Assembly: GCF_030014915.1 (NCBI RefSeq)
Contig: NZ_JAGIXS010000001.1
Coordinates: forward strand, 1,674,001 to 1,738,000
Reading direction: 5' to 3'
Origin: Pelomonas sp. V22
GTDB taxonomy: Bacteria; Pseudomonadota; Gammaproteobacteria; Burkholderiales; Burkholderiaceae_C
DNA: 64,000 bases
Part shown: positions 8,905-16,310 of the stretch, one piece after another
Position numbering within the stretch: position 1 is the stretch's first letter
How the letters are laid out: each line of letters begins with the position of its first letter
The notes under the pieces: model-generated
Told to the model about the DNA's origin: nothing
What the model saw: only the letters and a program-made list of their open reading frames with translations
Databases searched by the model: none
Position numbers and translations under genes: made by a program

Positions 8905-8926
8905 TGATCCTCATCAATGAGGATCA
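8905..8926. promoter_or_regulatory. 22-bp inverted repeat upstream of nrdJ
   Basis: TGATCCTCAT-CA-ATGAGGATCA has 10-bp perfect arms and a 2-bp centre. It lies about 94 bp before the nrdJ start and about 39 bp on the gene side of the LexA box, where a dimeric repressor or activator could act. It has no T-tract and is not a terminator. The sequence is not an NrdR box (which would be AT-rich with ACA...TGT ends). Confidence 0.45.
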
Positions 8927-8964
8927 AGAGCGGTGCGGAGCCTTCCGGAGAAAGCTCCTCACCA

Positions 8965-8980
8965 CTGTACATCCATACAG
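8965..8980. promoter_or_regulatory. LexA (SOS) box upstream of nrdJ
   Basis: CTGTACATCCATACAG fits CTGT-N8-ACAG exactly, the LexA operator of gamma- and betaproteobacteria, and the central 8 bases are AT-rich as usual. It lies 153 bp upstream of the nrdJ ATG and 28 bp after the stop of the preceding hydrolase gene. TTGCGC 9 nt upstream on the minus strand could be a weak -35 so that LexA would cover the promoter. Confidence 0.7.
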
Positions 8981-9008
8981 ATGTTGATGCGCAATCCCTT
9001 GATCGCGA

Positions 9009-9860
9009 TCAGGGGATATGCCGGGCCAGGAAGTCGTGGATGGCCTGGCGCGCGGCCGGCTCGTCGAGCGTGGGCGCATGGCCCCGGTTGGCAATCTCCA
9101 GCGCCTGCAGCGTGGGCAGGCGCTCGGCCATGGCGGCCAGCGTGGCGGGCGCCAGGATGTCGGACAGCGCCCCGCGTACCGCCAGCACCGGATGCTCGCC
9201 CAGCATCTGGAACAGAGGCCAGAGGTTGGGCGCTGCGCTGCCGTTGGCCACGCCCTGCGAGATCGTCGGGTCGTAGTCCAGCAGCACCTGCTCGCCTTCC
9301 ATGACGCAGGTGTTCATCACCATGGCCAGCCAGTCCGCCCGTGTGTAGTCCGGGAAGGCCTGGCCGTTGATCGCCGCGATGCGGGCGATGGCCTCGTCCA
9401 GGCTGCAGGGCCCATGCTGCTTGCCCACGTAGCCCGCGATGCGGGCAATGCCGCGCGGGTCCAGCTCGGGACCCACGTCGTTCAAGACGATGGCATGGAT
9501 GCGCGCCGGCTGCATTGCCGCCAGCATCACGGCCATCAAGCCACCGAGCGAGGTGCCGACGATGCTGACCTGCGGCAGCTGCAAGAGATCGAGCAAGCCC
9601 AGCATGTCGACGCAGTACCGGTCGGGCCGATAGCGAGAAGGATCGGCGTCTCGCTGCGAATGCCCCCGGCCGCGCAGGTCCGGGCAGATCACGCGATAGC
9701 GCGTGCTCAGGCTCTCGGCCAGCGCGGCGAAGTCCTTGCTGTTGCGCGTGAGCCCGGGCAGGCACAGGACGACCGGTGCATCCGGCGCCGGCCCGAGGTA
9801 GTCACGCGCATACAGCCGCAGCCCGTCGTCGCTCGAGTGGTAGCGATCGAGATAGGGCAT
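9009..9860 (-). CDS. Alpha/beta hydrolase
   Basis: A 283-residue cytosolic alpha/beta hydrolase. The oxyanion-loop motif LCLPGLTRNSKDF (residues 32-44), DLRGRGHS, and the nucleophile elbow GTSLGG (S104) are present, with candidate acid D in RGALSDILAPATL and candidate H in NRGHAPTLDEP near the C-terminus, so the triad looks complete. It starts 9 bp after the TonB-dependent receptor stop in the same direction, so it probably hydrolyses an ester or lactone linked to the compound the receptor imports. The exact substrate cannot be read from sequence. The stop codon overlaps an imperfect inverted repeat around TGATCGCGATCA (9000-9011). Confidence 0.92.
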   Translation of the reverse strand: MPYLDRYHSSDDGLRLYARDYLGPAPDAPVVLCLPGLTRNSKDFAALAESLSTRYRVICPDLRGRGHSQRDADPSRYRPDRYCVDMLGLLDLLQLPQVSIVGTSLGGLMAVMLAAMQPARIHAIVLNDVGPELDPRGIARIAGYVGKQHGPCSLDEAIARIAAINGQAFPDYTRADWLAMVMNTCVMEGEQVLLDYDPTISQGVANGSAAPNLWPLFQMLGEHPVLAVRGALSDILAPATLAAMAERLPTLQALEIANRGHAPTLDEPAARQAIHDFLARHIP

Positions 9861-9869
9861 GCGGCGCCT

Positions 9870-12080
9870 TTAGAACTTGTAGGTCGCCGAGACCGAGACC
9901 GAACGCGGCGGGCCGTAGTAACCGCTCAGCACGCCCAGCGAGGGGATGTTGTAGCCGTCGGTACGGTAGGCCTGGTTGGTCAGGTTGTTGCCCTGCAGCG
10001 AGAAGCTCCAGTTGCGGTCACGCTCCCACACCACACCGGCGTTCAACAAGGCATAGGCGTCCTGAGCGATGACCTCGTTCAGGTCCGTCGTCGGATAGAC
10101 CTTGGTGCGGTAGCTGAGGCCGATCCGCGAACGCAGCAGGCCACCCCAGGGCGCGGCCGACTTGGCTTCGATGTTGAAGGCCGCACTGAAGCTCGGCGTG
10201 TTGGTGAACCACTTCGTCGAGGCCACGTTGACGCCTCGGTCCATGTACTCCTTGTACTTGGCGTTGATGCTGGCTAGGTTGCCGGAGAGGGTCCACATGT
10301 CATCGGGCCGCCAGGCGAACTCCATCTCCAGGCCGGTCACGTCCGCCTTGCCGGCATTGGTGAAGTCGCCGAAGAAGCCCTGGGCGCCGGTCTTGGGGTC
10401 GGTGTAGGAGCTGAACACCGACAGCTGCACGTTCTTGTACTTGTTCTTGAAGACGGCGGTGTTCAGCTCGAAGCGGCCACCGGCCAGCACCATCTTGGAG
10501 CCGAGCTCCAAAGAGTCCAGCGTCTCGTCGTCGAAGGGCTTGCTCGAGGCCGGCACGGCGGCCGTGTTGGCACGCACGTTGTAGCCGCCCGACTTGAAGC
10601 CGCGCGACAGCGTGGCGTACAGGTTGGTCTCGTCGCTCAGCTTGTAGTCCACGCCCAGCTTGGGCGCGGTGTTCGTGACCTTGCGGGTCTTGTCGAAGTC
10701 GGCGCTGGTGGCCGTCACCGTGGTGAACTGGTCGTTGCTGTAGCTGCGGTTCAGCACGATGGCGTGCTTCTCTTCCTGCGTGTAGCGGACGCCGGCGCTG
10801 GCGCCGAGGCGCGGCGAGAGCTTCCAGCTCCAGTCGGCATAGACGGCTTCGCTCTTGGTGTAGACGCGGCCGTTGGTGTCGCCGAACAGCAGGTTGAAGA
10901 AGTTGTTGCGCACACGGCCGCCGGCATTGCCGTCGAAGGTGTACAGGCCGATCACGCCGCTGCTGCTGCCGCCGTCGTAGCTGAACTGCAGTTCGTTGCT
11001 GCGCGACTTGTCGGAGTAGGCGGCCAGCACGTCGGCGGTCTTGGCGGGCAGGCCGTCGAAGTCGATGCCGGTGTTGGTGTCGGACTGGCGCTCAGCCGTG
11101 ATGAACTTGGCCGACCAGGCATCGCTCAGCGCCCAGGTCGCCGTCAGCGAATTGCCCTTGGACGTAGTGTTGTTCTTGTTCGCCATCGCCGTGTTGATGT
11201 CGTAATTGCTGTCGACAGGCGTGGTGGCATTCAGGCGGCGGAAGCCGCGCATATTGGACTTGTCGCGGGTCTCGTCGGCGCTCACCTGCAGCGTGAATGG
11301 CAGGCTCTTGGGGAAGTAGCCGACCGACACGCGGCCGGCCTGCGTGTCCTGATTGGAAACGTCGCTGCCGTCGGCCAGGTTCTTGCCGTAGCCGTCGCGC
11401 TTCAGGCTGGCACCGGCCACGCGGGCGCGCAGCTCGCCGCTGTCGCTGCTCAGGTTGGCCGAGCCCTTGAGGTTGAGCTGGCCGTAGCTGCCGACCGTCA
11501 GGCCGATGGAGCCGCCGTTCTTGGCTTCCAGCGGCTTGGAGACGTACTTGATCGCGCCGCCAATCGTGTTCTTGCCATACAGCGTGCCCTGGGGACCGCG
11601 CAGCACCTCGATGCGCTGCACGTCGAACACTTCCAGCAGCGCGCCCTGCGGACGGGCGATGAACACGTCATCGAAATAGATGCCGACGCCGGGGTCCACG
11701 CCCCACAGCGGGTCGGCCTGGCCAACACCACGGATGAAGGTGGTCAGCGTGGTGTTGCTGCCGCGCGCGGCATAGACGCTGAGGTTGGGCACCTGGCCTT
11801 GCAGGTCGCCGAGGTTCTTGATGTCCTTGCTCTCCAGCGCGGTGGCCGACAGCGCGGTCACGGCCACGGGCACGTCCTTCAGCGTCTCCTCGCGGCGACG
11901 GGCGGTCACGGTGACCGTGTCCAGCGTGGACACCTCGGCCTTGGTCTTGTCATCGGCCTTCTTGTCGGCCGGCGCCTGCTGCGCGAAGGCCGTGCCACTC
12001 AGGGCCAGGGCGGCTGCGAGGCCGAGGGGCGACAGACGCCAGACGGTCGAAGGGGAAGTCGTGGACGGACGAATGCTCAT
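9870..12080 (-). CDS. TonB-dependent outer-membrane receptor
   Basis: A 736-residue receptor when started at the ATG at 12080, which has GGAGA 5 nt upstream; a longer open frame adds 68 residues lacking signal-peptide character. After a signal peptide (LAAALALSGTAFA, residues 21-33) comes a short Lys-rich linker, a plug domain (VTVTARRREETLKDVPVAVTAL to about residue 180, including LYGKNTIGGAIKYVSK) and a 22-strand-type barrel ending in the aromatic SVSATYKF. This subfamily, common in Caulobacter- and Xanthomonas-like genomes, imports sugars, lignin-type or other organic compounds as well as chelates; no siderophore genes adjoin it. It is followed by the alpha/beta hydrolase and diverges from a periplasmic binding-protein gene. 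Confidence 0.95.
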   Translation of the reverse strand: MSIRPSTTSPSTVWRLSPLGLAAALALSGTAFAQQAPADKKADDKTKAEVSTLDTVTVTARRREETLKDVPVAVTALSATALESKDIKNLGDLQGQVPNLSVYAARGSNTTLTTFIRGVGQADPLWGVDPGVGIYFDDVFIARPQGALLEVFDVQRIEVLRGPQGTLYGKNTIGGAIKYVSKPLEAKNGGSIGLTVGSYGQLNLKGSANLSSDSGELRARVAGASLKRDGYGKNLADGSDVSNQDTQAGRVSVGYFPKSLPFTLQVSADETRDKSNMRGFRRLNATTPVDSNYDINTAMANKNNTTSKGNSLTATWALSDAWSAKFITAERQSDTNTGIDFDGLPAKTADVLAAYSDKSRSNELQFSYDGGSSSGVIGLYTFDGNAGGRVRNNFFNLLFGDTNGRVYTKSEAVYADWSWKLSPRLGASAGVRYTQEEKHAIVLNRSYSNDQFTTVTATSADFDKTRKVTNTAPKLGVDYKLSDETNLYATLSRGFKSGGYNVRANTAAVPASSKPFDDETLDSLELGSKMVLAGGRFELNTAVFKNKYKNVQLSVFSSYTDPKTGAQGFFGDFTNAGKADVTGLEMEFAWRPDDMWTLSGNLASINAKYKEYMDRGVNVASTKWFTNTPSFSAAFNIEAKSAAPWGGLLRSRIGLSYRTKVYPTTDLNEVIAQDAYALLNAGVVWERDRNWSFSLQGNNLTNQAYRTDGYNIPSLGVLSGYYGPPRSVSVSATYKF

Positions 12081-12420
12081 GTTGTCTCCGTTGTTGATCT
12101 GAAAAACGACTGGCGTCTGAAGCGCCATGCCGGCTCTCAGCGCAAGAGCTGTGCCCGGATGCGCCGCCCTGGTGCAAACCACTAGGATCCAAGCCCCTCG
12201 ACGGGGCATGCTCCCAGCACGGCGATGCCAGACAAGGCCTCGCTGAGCGTTCGGCGGCGCTGCGAACGTACGGATTTCAGGCAAGGCGGCACGGCGCAGC
12301 TGCCTGAAAAACAGTCAGTGGCTGAATTTCAGGCAGGACTGGCGCGCCGTGCACCGGCTTGATCGGGCCACGCCATTCACCAAGAATGCAGAAGCCAAAA
12401 GCCACCGGGGAGGCAAGCAC
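12081..12420. promoter_or_regulatory. 340-bp divergent control region between the TonB-dependent receptor and the binding-protein gene
   Basis: No coding potential in keeping with the neighbours is seen here; open frames crossing it are extensions of the two flanking genes. It holds the three TTTCAGGCA copies at 12275-12335 and the ribosome-binding sites of both genes (GGAGA before 12080, GGAGG before 12421). Confidence 0.7.
12275..12335. repeat. Three TTTCAGGCA elements at exact 26-bp spacing (direct-inverted-direct)
   Basis: TTTCAGGCA occurs at 12275-12283 and 12327-12335, and its complement TGCCTGAAA at 12301-12309. Each copy starts exactly 26 bp after the previous one. Even spacing near 2.5 helical turns with alternating orientation is the pattern expected for cooperative binding of a regulator. 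The copies lie 86-146 bp before the binding-protein start and 195-255 bp before the receptor start. Confidence 0.6.
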
Positions 12421-13224
12421 ATGGCACAGGGCTACCGCTGCGGGCGGTGCAGGTACGGACTGCTGGCCACCGCATTCCTGTGTAGCGCGGCGCATGCCGA
12501 AGAGCGCTGCCCGGCCGAGTTGCGCATAGGCGTGCTGGACTATGAGCTCGCCCCGCTGCTGGTGGGCAAGGACAAGTCAGCAGCGCCTGCAGGCAAGCTG
12601 ATCGACTGGATTCATCAAGCCGTGGCCCGCTCCGGCTGCAAGCCTCACCTCAAGTTGCAGCGCCTGCCGATCACGCGGGGCCGCGAGCTGCTGTTCCGGG
12701 GCGACATTGATGTCTGGGGCGTGGCCTTCCCTGGCTCCGAGCTGGTGGCCGGCTCCGCGCTGCCGATGCTGGACAGCGCCCCCGACCCGCAGCTGGGCTT
12801 CTACCTCTCCAGCTACTCGCTCTACATCGAGGCCGGCAACCAGCAGGTCAGCTGGGACGGCCTGAATCTGCGTGGCCCCGAAGACATGCGCGTGGGCGTG
12901 GCGCCGGTGCCGGCCCTGCGCGCCCTGGTGGCCGAGCGCAACTGGATGGCCGAGAACGGCCTGGACACGCAGAACGTGCTGAACAAGCTGGTCTCGGGCC
13001 GCAGCGCCGTGGCCATCCTGCCGGACATGCTGATGGCCTCGCAGCCGCCCGAGGTGCAGGCCAAGCTGCGCAAGCTCGTGCCGCCGGTACTGACCAGTTG
13101 GTACTACTCGCCCATCAGCAAGGCGCTGTTTGCCCGCCACCCGGCCTTCGTGCGCAGCTTCTGGCTCGAGATGTGCCGGGCCGGCCGGGCCGAGCAGAGA
13201 CTCAAGACGCCCTGCCGTGAGTGA
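12421..13224 (+). CDS. Periplasmic substrate-binding protein (SBP family 3-like)
   Basis: A 267-residue protein when started at the ATG at 12421 (GGAGG 8 nt upstream). A signal peptide runs to about residue 26 (ATAFLCSAAHA). The mature part has the two-lobe pattern of amino-acid-type binding proteins: LRIGVLDYELAPL at the start, RGDIDVWGV, EDMRVGVAPVPALRALV in the second lobe, and SGRSAVAILPDMLMA. No ABC permease or ATPase follows. Solo proteins of this type are often associated with signalling or with TonB-dependent uptake; here the divergent neighbour is a TonB-dependent receptor. Ligand unknown. Paired cysteines near the N-terminus and in the last part may form disulfides. Confidence 0.8.
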   Translation: MAQGYRCGRCRYGLLATAFLCSAAHAEERCPAELRIGVLDYELAPLLVGKDKSAAPAGKLIDWIHQAVARSGCKPHLKLQRLPITRGRELLFRGDIDVWGVAFPGSELVAGSALPMLDSAPDPQLGFYLSSYSLYIEAGNQQVSWDGLNLRGPEDMRVGVAPVPALRALVAERNWMAENGLDTQNVLNKLVSGRSAVAILPDMLMASQPPEVQAKLRKLVPPVLTSWYYSPISKALFARHPAFVRSFWLEMCRAGRAEQRLKTPCRE

Positions 13225-13257
13225 TCAAGCAGGCGCGACGCGCATTGCATACTCCAG

Positions 13258-13273
13258 CCCGGATTCATCCGGG
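13258..13273 (+). promoter_or_regulatory. Inverted repeat overlapping the ribosome-binding site of the secreted hydrolase gene
   Basis: CCCGGAT-TC-ATCCGGG has 7-bp arms. Its right arm shares GGG with the Shine-Dalgarno GGGAGGA (13271-13277), 8 nt before the ATG at 13285. In RNA, the hairpin could hide part of the ribosome-binding site; in DNA, it could be an operator. Confidence 0.35.
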
Positions 13274-13284
13274 AGGAACTGCAC

Positions 13285-14280
13285 ATGAAGAAGACCAAGA
13301 CCACCGTCCTGTCGGCGCTGCTCGGCGCCCTGCTGATGGCAGCAACGGCGCACACTGCGCTCGCCGCCTCTCCTGAGGAGTTTCTTGAAGCGGCAGGGCC
13401 GCAAGGCCCGCTGAAGGCCACGCTGCGGTCCGCCGACCCGGCCGGGGCCAACAGCCCCGTCGTGCTGATCATTCCAGGCTCCGGCCCGACCGACCGGGAT
13501 GGCAACAACCCGCTCGGCGTCAAGGCCGCGCCCTATCGCCTGCTAGCCGAGGCCCTCGCGGCGCAAGGCGTCAGCACGGTCCGCATCGACAAGCGCGGCA
13601 TGTTCGCCAGCGGCGGCGCCATCCCGGATGCGAATCAGGTGACGATCGCGGACTACGCGGCCGATGCGCAGGCCTGGACCCGCGTCATCCAGCACAAGAC
13701 GGGCGCGCCCTGCGTCTGGCTGCTCGGGCACAGCGAAGGCGGCCTGGTGGCCCTGGCCGCGGCGCAGCGGCCGGAGGGCTTGTGCGGCCTCATCCTGGTG
13801 GCGGCCGGTGGCCGTCCGCTCGGCGAGGTCTTGCGCGACCAGTTCCGCGCCAACGCCGCGAATGCGCCAATCCTGAAAGATGCGGAGAGCACCATCACGC
13901 GGCTCACGCAGGGCGAGCGTGTCGACGTGTCGGCCCTGCATCCGGCCCTGCAGCGCATCTTCGCGCCGGCGGTCCAGGGCTTTCTGATCTCCACTTTCGG
14001 CCTCGACCCTGCCAAGCTGCTCGGCGCCTACAGCGGGCCCGTGCTGATACTGCAGGGCGAGCGCGACCTGCAGGTCGGCGTCGACGATGCGCGGCGCCTC
14101 AGCCAGGCCGACGTCAAGGCCAAGCTGGTGCTGCTGCCCGGCGTCAACCATGTGCTCAAGGCCGTGGCGGGAGACACGCCGGCCGCCAACTTTGCGACCT
14201 ATGCCGACCCCAGCCTGCCCCTGGCACCCGGCATTGCGGAGGCCATTGCTGGCTTTGTCCGCGGGACGAAGAAACCATGA
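13285..14280 (+). CDS. Secreted alpha/beta hydrolase (serine aminopeptidase S33-like)
   Basis: A 331-residue protein with a clear signal peptide (MKKTKTTVLSALLGALLMAA then ATAHTALA, cleavage near residue 27). The hydrolase core shows LIIPGSGPTDRDGNN (oxyanion loop, residues 61-75), VRIDKRGMFASGG, and the nucleophile elbow GHSEGG (S150). D in LQGERDLQVGVDDA and H in PGVNHVLKAV complete the triad. Related periplasmic proteins are esterases or proline-type peptidases annotated as alpha/beta fold hydrolases; substrate is unknown. A 7-bp-arm inverted repeat overlaps its ribosome-binding site. It converges on the sensor-kinase gene, whose stop lies 52 bp away. Confidence 0.92.
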   Translation: MKKTKTTVLSALLGALLMAATAHTALAASPEEFLEAAGPQGPLKATLRSADPAGANSPVVLIIPGSGPTDRDGNNPLGVKAAPYRLLAEALAAQGVSTVRIDKRGMFASGGAIPDANQVTIADYAADAQAWTRVIQHKTGAPCVWLLGHSEGGLVALAAAQRPEGLCGLILVAAGGRPLGEVLRDQFRANAANAPILKDAESTITRLTQGERVDVSALHPALQRIFAPAVQGFLISTFGLDPAKLLGAYSGPVLILQGERDLQVGVDDARRLSQADVKAKLVLLPGVNHVLKAVAGDTPAANFATYADPSLPLAPGIAEAIAGFVRGTKKP

Positions 14281-14332
14281 CCAGCCCCGTGGCCCACGCG
14301 CCCTTCGGCGCTGCCGCCACGGCAGATACCGC

Positions 14333-15547
14333 CTAGGGCAGTACGACCTCGGCCCTCAAGCCTCCGCCCTCGCGGTTGCTGAGCTGGAGCGTGCCGCCCA
14401 TGCGCTGCGTCAGGTCGCGCGCGATGTAGAGCCCGAGGCCCATGCCGCCGGTGTGGCGGTTGCGCGAGGCCTCGACGCGGTAGAAGGGTTCGAAGACCGT
14501 TTCGAGCTGCGCAGCCGGGATGCCGGGTCCGTTGTCGTCGATGGTGATGCTGAAGCCGCCGCGCTCGTCGCGCTGCAGCTTCACGTCGGCGCGGCCGCCA
14601 TAGCGCAGCGCATTGCCGATCAGGTTGCCCAGCACGCGGCGCAAGGCCTGCGGCTGGATCTCGCGCACCAGGCTTTCGCCCTCGAAGGTGACGGCCAGGC
14701 CCTGCTCGGCCAGGTCGTCGCACAGGGCCTGCAGCAGGGCGGCGATGTCATTGGCCTGCGGCGCCTCGGCCGCACCGCTGTCGCCGCGGAACACCTCCAG
14801 CACGGTGTCGACCAGGGCATTGATTTCGCGGATGTCGGTGACCGAGCGCTGCAGCGGCTCGGGGTCGAGGCCCAGTGTCTCCAGCCGCATGCGCAGCCGG
14901 GTCAGCGGGGTGCGCAGGTCGTGCGAGATGGCCGAGACCATCAGCGCCCGCTGGCTGAACTGGCGACGCAGCTGCGTGGCCATGCTGTTGAAGACCCGGG
15001 CCGCCTCGCGCACCTCGCGCGTGCCTCGCTGCTCGTCCAGTGGCACCGGTGTGGCGCCGGCCTGTGGGCCGCTGCGGATGCTGGCAGCCAGCGCATCCGA
15101 AGCGTCGACCAGCTTCTTCATCGGCGCGGCCAGCCAGCGCGATCCCCACCAGGCGGCGAGGGCAATCACCAGCAGGCGAATGGCGTAGTCCATCAGCAGC
15201 ACACCGGCAGGCAGGCCCGAGCTCATCGACCGCGGCGGCATGCTGGGGCCACCGCCCCCGGTCTCGGTCTCGGGCCGCAGGCCCAGGCCTTCTTCGCCCA
15301 GGCCGGGTTCCCCACGTGCAGGCGGCGGTGGGCGGGCCTCGCCATCGCGCGGCATCCAACGCCCGCCCGGCAGGCCAGGGGTCGGCGGCAATGAAGGCAG
15401 TGTCGGGATCACCATGGGCATGCCGCGGTGCTCGAAATGAACCAGGTTCACCGCCCCATAGGCCAGCAGATGACTGCCGACCAGCGCCACCCACATCAAC
15501 AAGAAGAGACGCTTGGCCAGCGTGTCGGTGAACCAGCTCAGGCGCAT
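14333..15547 (-). CDS. Sensor histidine kinase (EnvZ-type)
   Basis: A 404-residue inner-membrane kinase. TM1 is about residues 13-33 and TM2 about 115-135, with a short periplasmic loop of roughly 80 residues that is unusually Pro/Gly-rich (PTLPSLPPTPGLPGGRW and ARPPPPARGEPG). A HAMP domain follows (residues 137-195), then HisKA with phospho-acceptor H209 in SAISHDLRTPLTRLRMRLE, and HATPase with DDNGPGIP and a GMGLGLYIARDL G-box. It overlaps the 3' end of its response-regulator gene by 10 bp and is translationally coupled. The proline-rich sensor loop gives no clue to the signal. Confidence 0.95.
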   Translation of the reverse strand: MRLSWFTDTLAKRLFLLMWVALVGSHLLAYGAVNLVHFEHRGMPMVIPTLPSLPPTPGLPGGRWMPRDGEARPPPPARGEPGLGEEGLGLRPETETGGGGPSMPPRSMSSGLPAGVLLMDYAIRLLVIALAAWWGSRWLAAPMKKLVDASDALAASIRSGPQAGATPVPLDEQRGTREVREAARVFNSMATQLRRQFSQRALMVSAISHDLRTPLTRLRMRLETLGLDPEPLQRSVTDIREINALVDTVLEVFRGDSGAAEAPQANDIAALLQALCDDLAEQGLAVTFEGESLVREIQPQALRRVLGNLIGNALRYGGRADVKLQRDERGGFSITIDDNGPGIPAAQLETVFEPFYRVEASRNRHTGGMGLGLYIARDLTQRMGGTLQLSNREGGGLRAEVVLP

Positions 15548-16248
15548 GGGGTGACCTGTACATCAAAGAGATAGCCCTCGCCGCGCAGCGTGCGTATCAG
15601 GCGCGGTTCCTTGGGCGAATCGCCGAGCTTCTGGCGCAGCCGCGAGACCGCAAGGTCGATGCTGCGGTCGTTGACCTCGACGCCCGGCGCGCGGCTCATC
15701 TCGATCAGCTGCTCGCGGCTCAGCACGCGGCCCGGTCGCTCGACGAAGGCATTCAGCAAGCGGTATTCGGCGCTCGAGAGCGCCACCACCACGCCCTCGG
15801 GCGAAACCAGCTGTCGCAGCAGTCGGTCGAAGCGCCAGCCCTGGAACTGCAGACTGCGCTCCGAATCGGCCAGGCGCTCGCCCTTGCTGAGCCGGCGCCG
15901 CACGGCATTGATGCGCGCCACCAGCTCGCGCGGCTCGAAGGGCTTGGCCAGGTAGTCGTCGGCCCCCATCTCCAGGCCGAGCACGCGGCTGATCGGGTCG
16001 CCCTGGGCGGTCAGCATGATGACCGAGGTGTCCGGGTGCTGCTGCTGCAACCATTGGCACAGCGAGAGGCCGTTCTCGTCGGGCAGCATCAGGTCCAGCA
16101 CCACGACCTCGAAGCTGGTGCCGCCGAGCAGGCGGCGCATCTCGCGGCCGTCGGCGGCCGTGCTCACCTGCATGGCAAAGCCTTGCAGGTAGTGCTGCAG
16201 CGAATCGCGGATTTCGGCATCGTCGTCCACCACCAGCACGCGGGTCAT
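15538..16248 (-). CDS. OmpR-family response regulator
   Basis: A 236-residue regulator started at the ATG at 16248, which has GGAG 6 nt upstream; a longer open frame extends antisense through the neighbouring dioxygenase gene and is not real. The receiver domain (residues 3-115) has the acidic pocket VVDDD, phospho-acceptor D52 in VVLDLMLPDENG, T in IMLTAQGD and K in DDYLAKPFEPREL. The C-terminal winged helix (residues 130-233) has the typical LSSAEYRLLNAFVERPGRVLSR and RSIDLAVSRLRQKL motifs. It precedes and overlaps the kinase gene, forming an EnvZ/OmpR-type pair with unknown target genes. Confidence 0.96.
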   Translation of the reverse strand: MTRVLVVDDDAEIRDSLQHYLQGFAMQVSTAADGREMRRLLGGTSFEVVVLDLMLPDENGLSLCQWLQQQHPDTSVIMLTAQGDPISRVLGLEMGADDYLAKPFEPRELVARINAVRRRLSKGERLADSERSLQFQGWRFDRLLRQLVSPEGVVVALSSAEYRLLNAFVERPGRVLSREQLIEMSRAPGVEVNDRSIDLAVSRLRQKLGDSPKEPRLIRTLRGEGYLFDVQVTPCA

Positions 16249-16310
16249 CGCAATCTCCAGAGCGCCCGGCGGGCAGTCAGGAAACGATAACCCAGGTGCC
16301 GGGCGCCTCG

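Noticed and set aside
8812-9008. Possible cobalamin riboswitch before nrdJ
   Set aside because: The region lacks a recognisable B12-box and the length needed for the aptamer; the LexA box and palindrome occupy it.
8996-9015. Intrinsic terminator at the hydrolase stop (CCCTTGATCGCGATCAGGGG)
   Set aside because: The stem is broken by a T/G mismatch and no T-tract follows on the minus strand, so termination is unlikely to be classical.
14277-14336. 19-codon frame after the secreted hydrolase gene (ATGA overlap)
   Set aside because: Too short, no family match and it runs into the sensor-kinase stop; a chance ATG.
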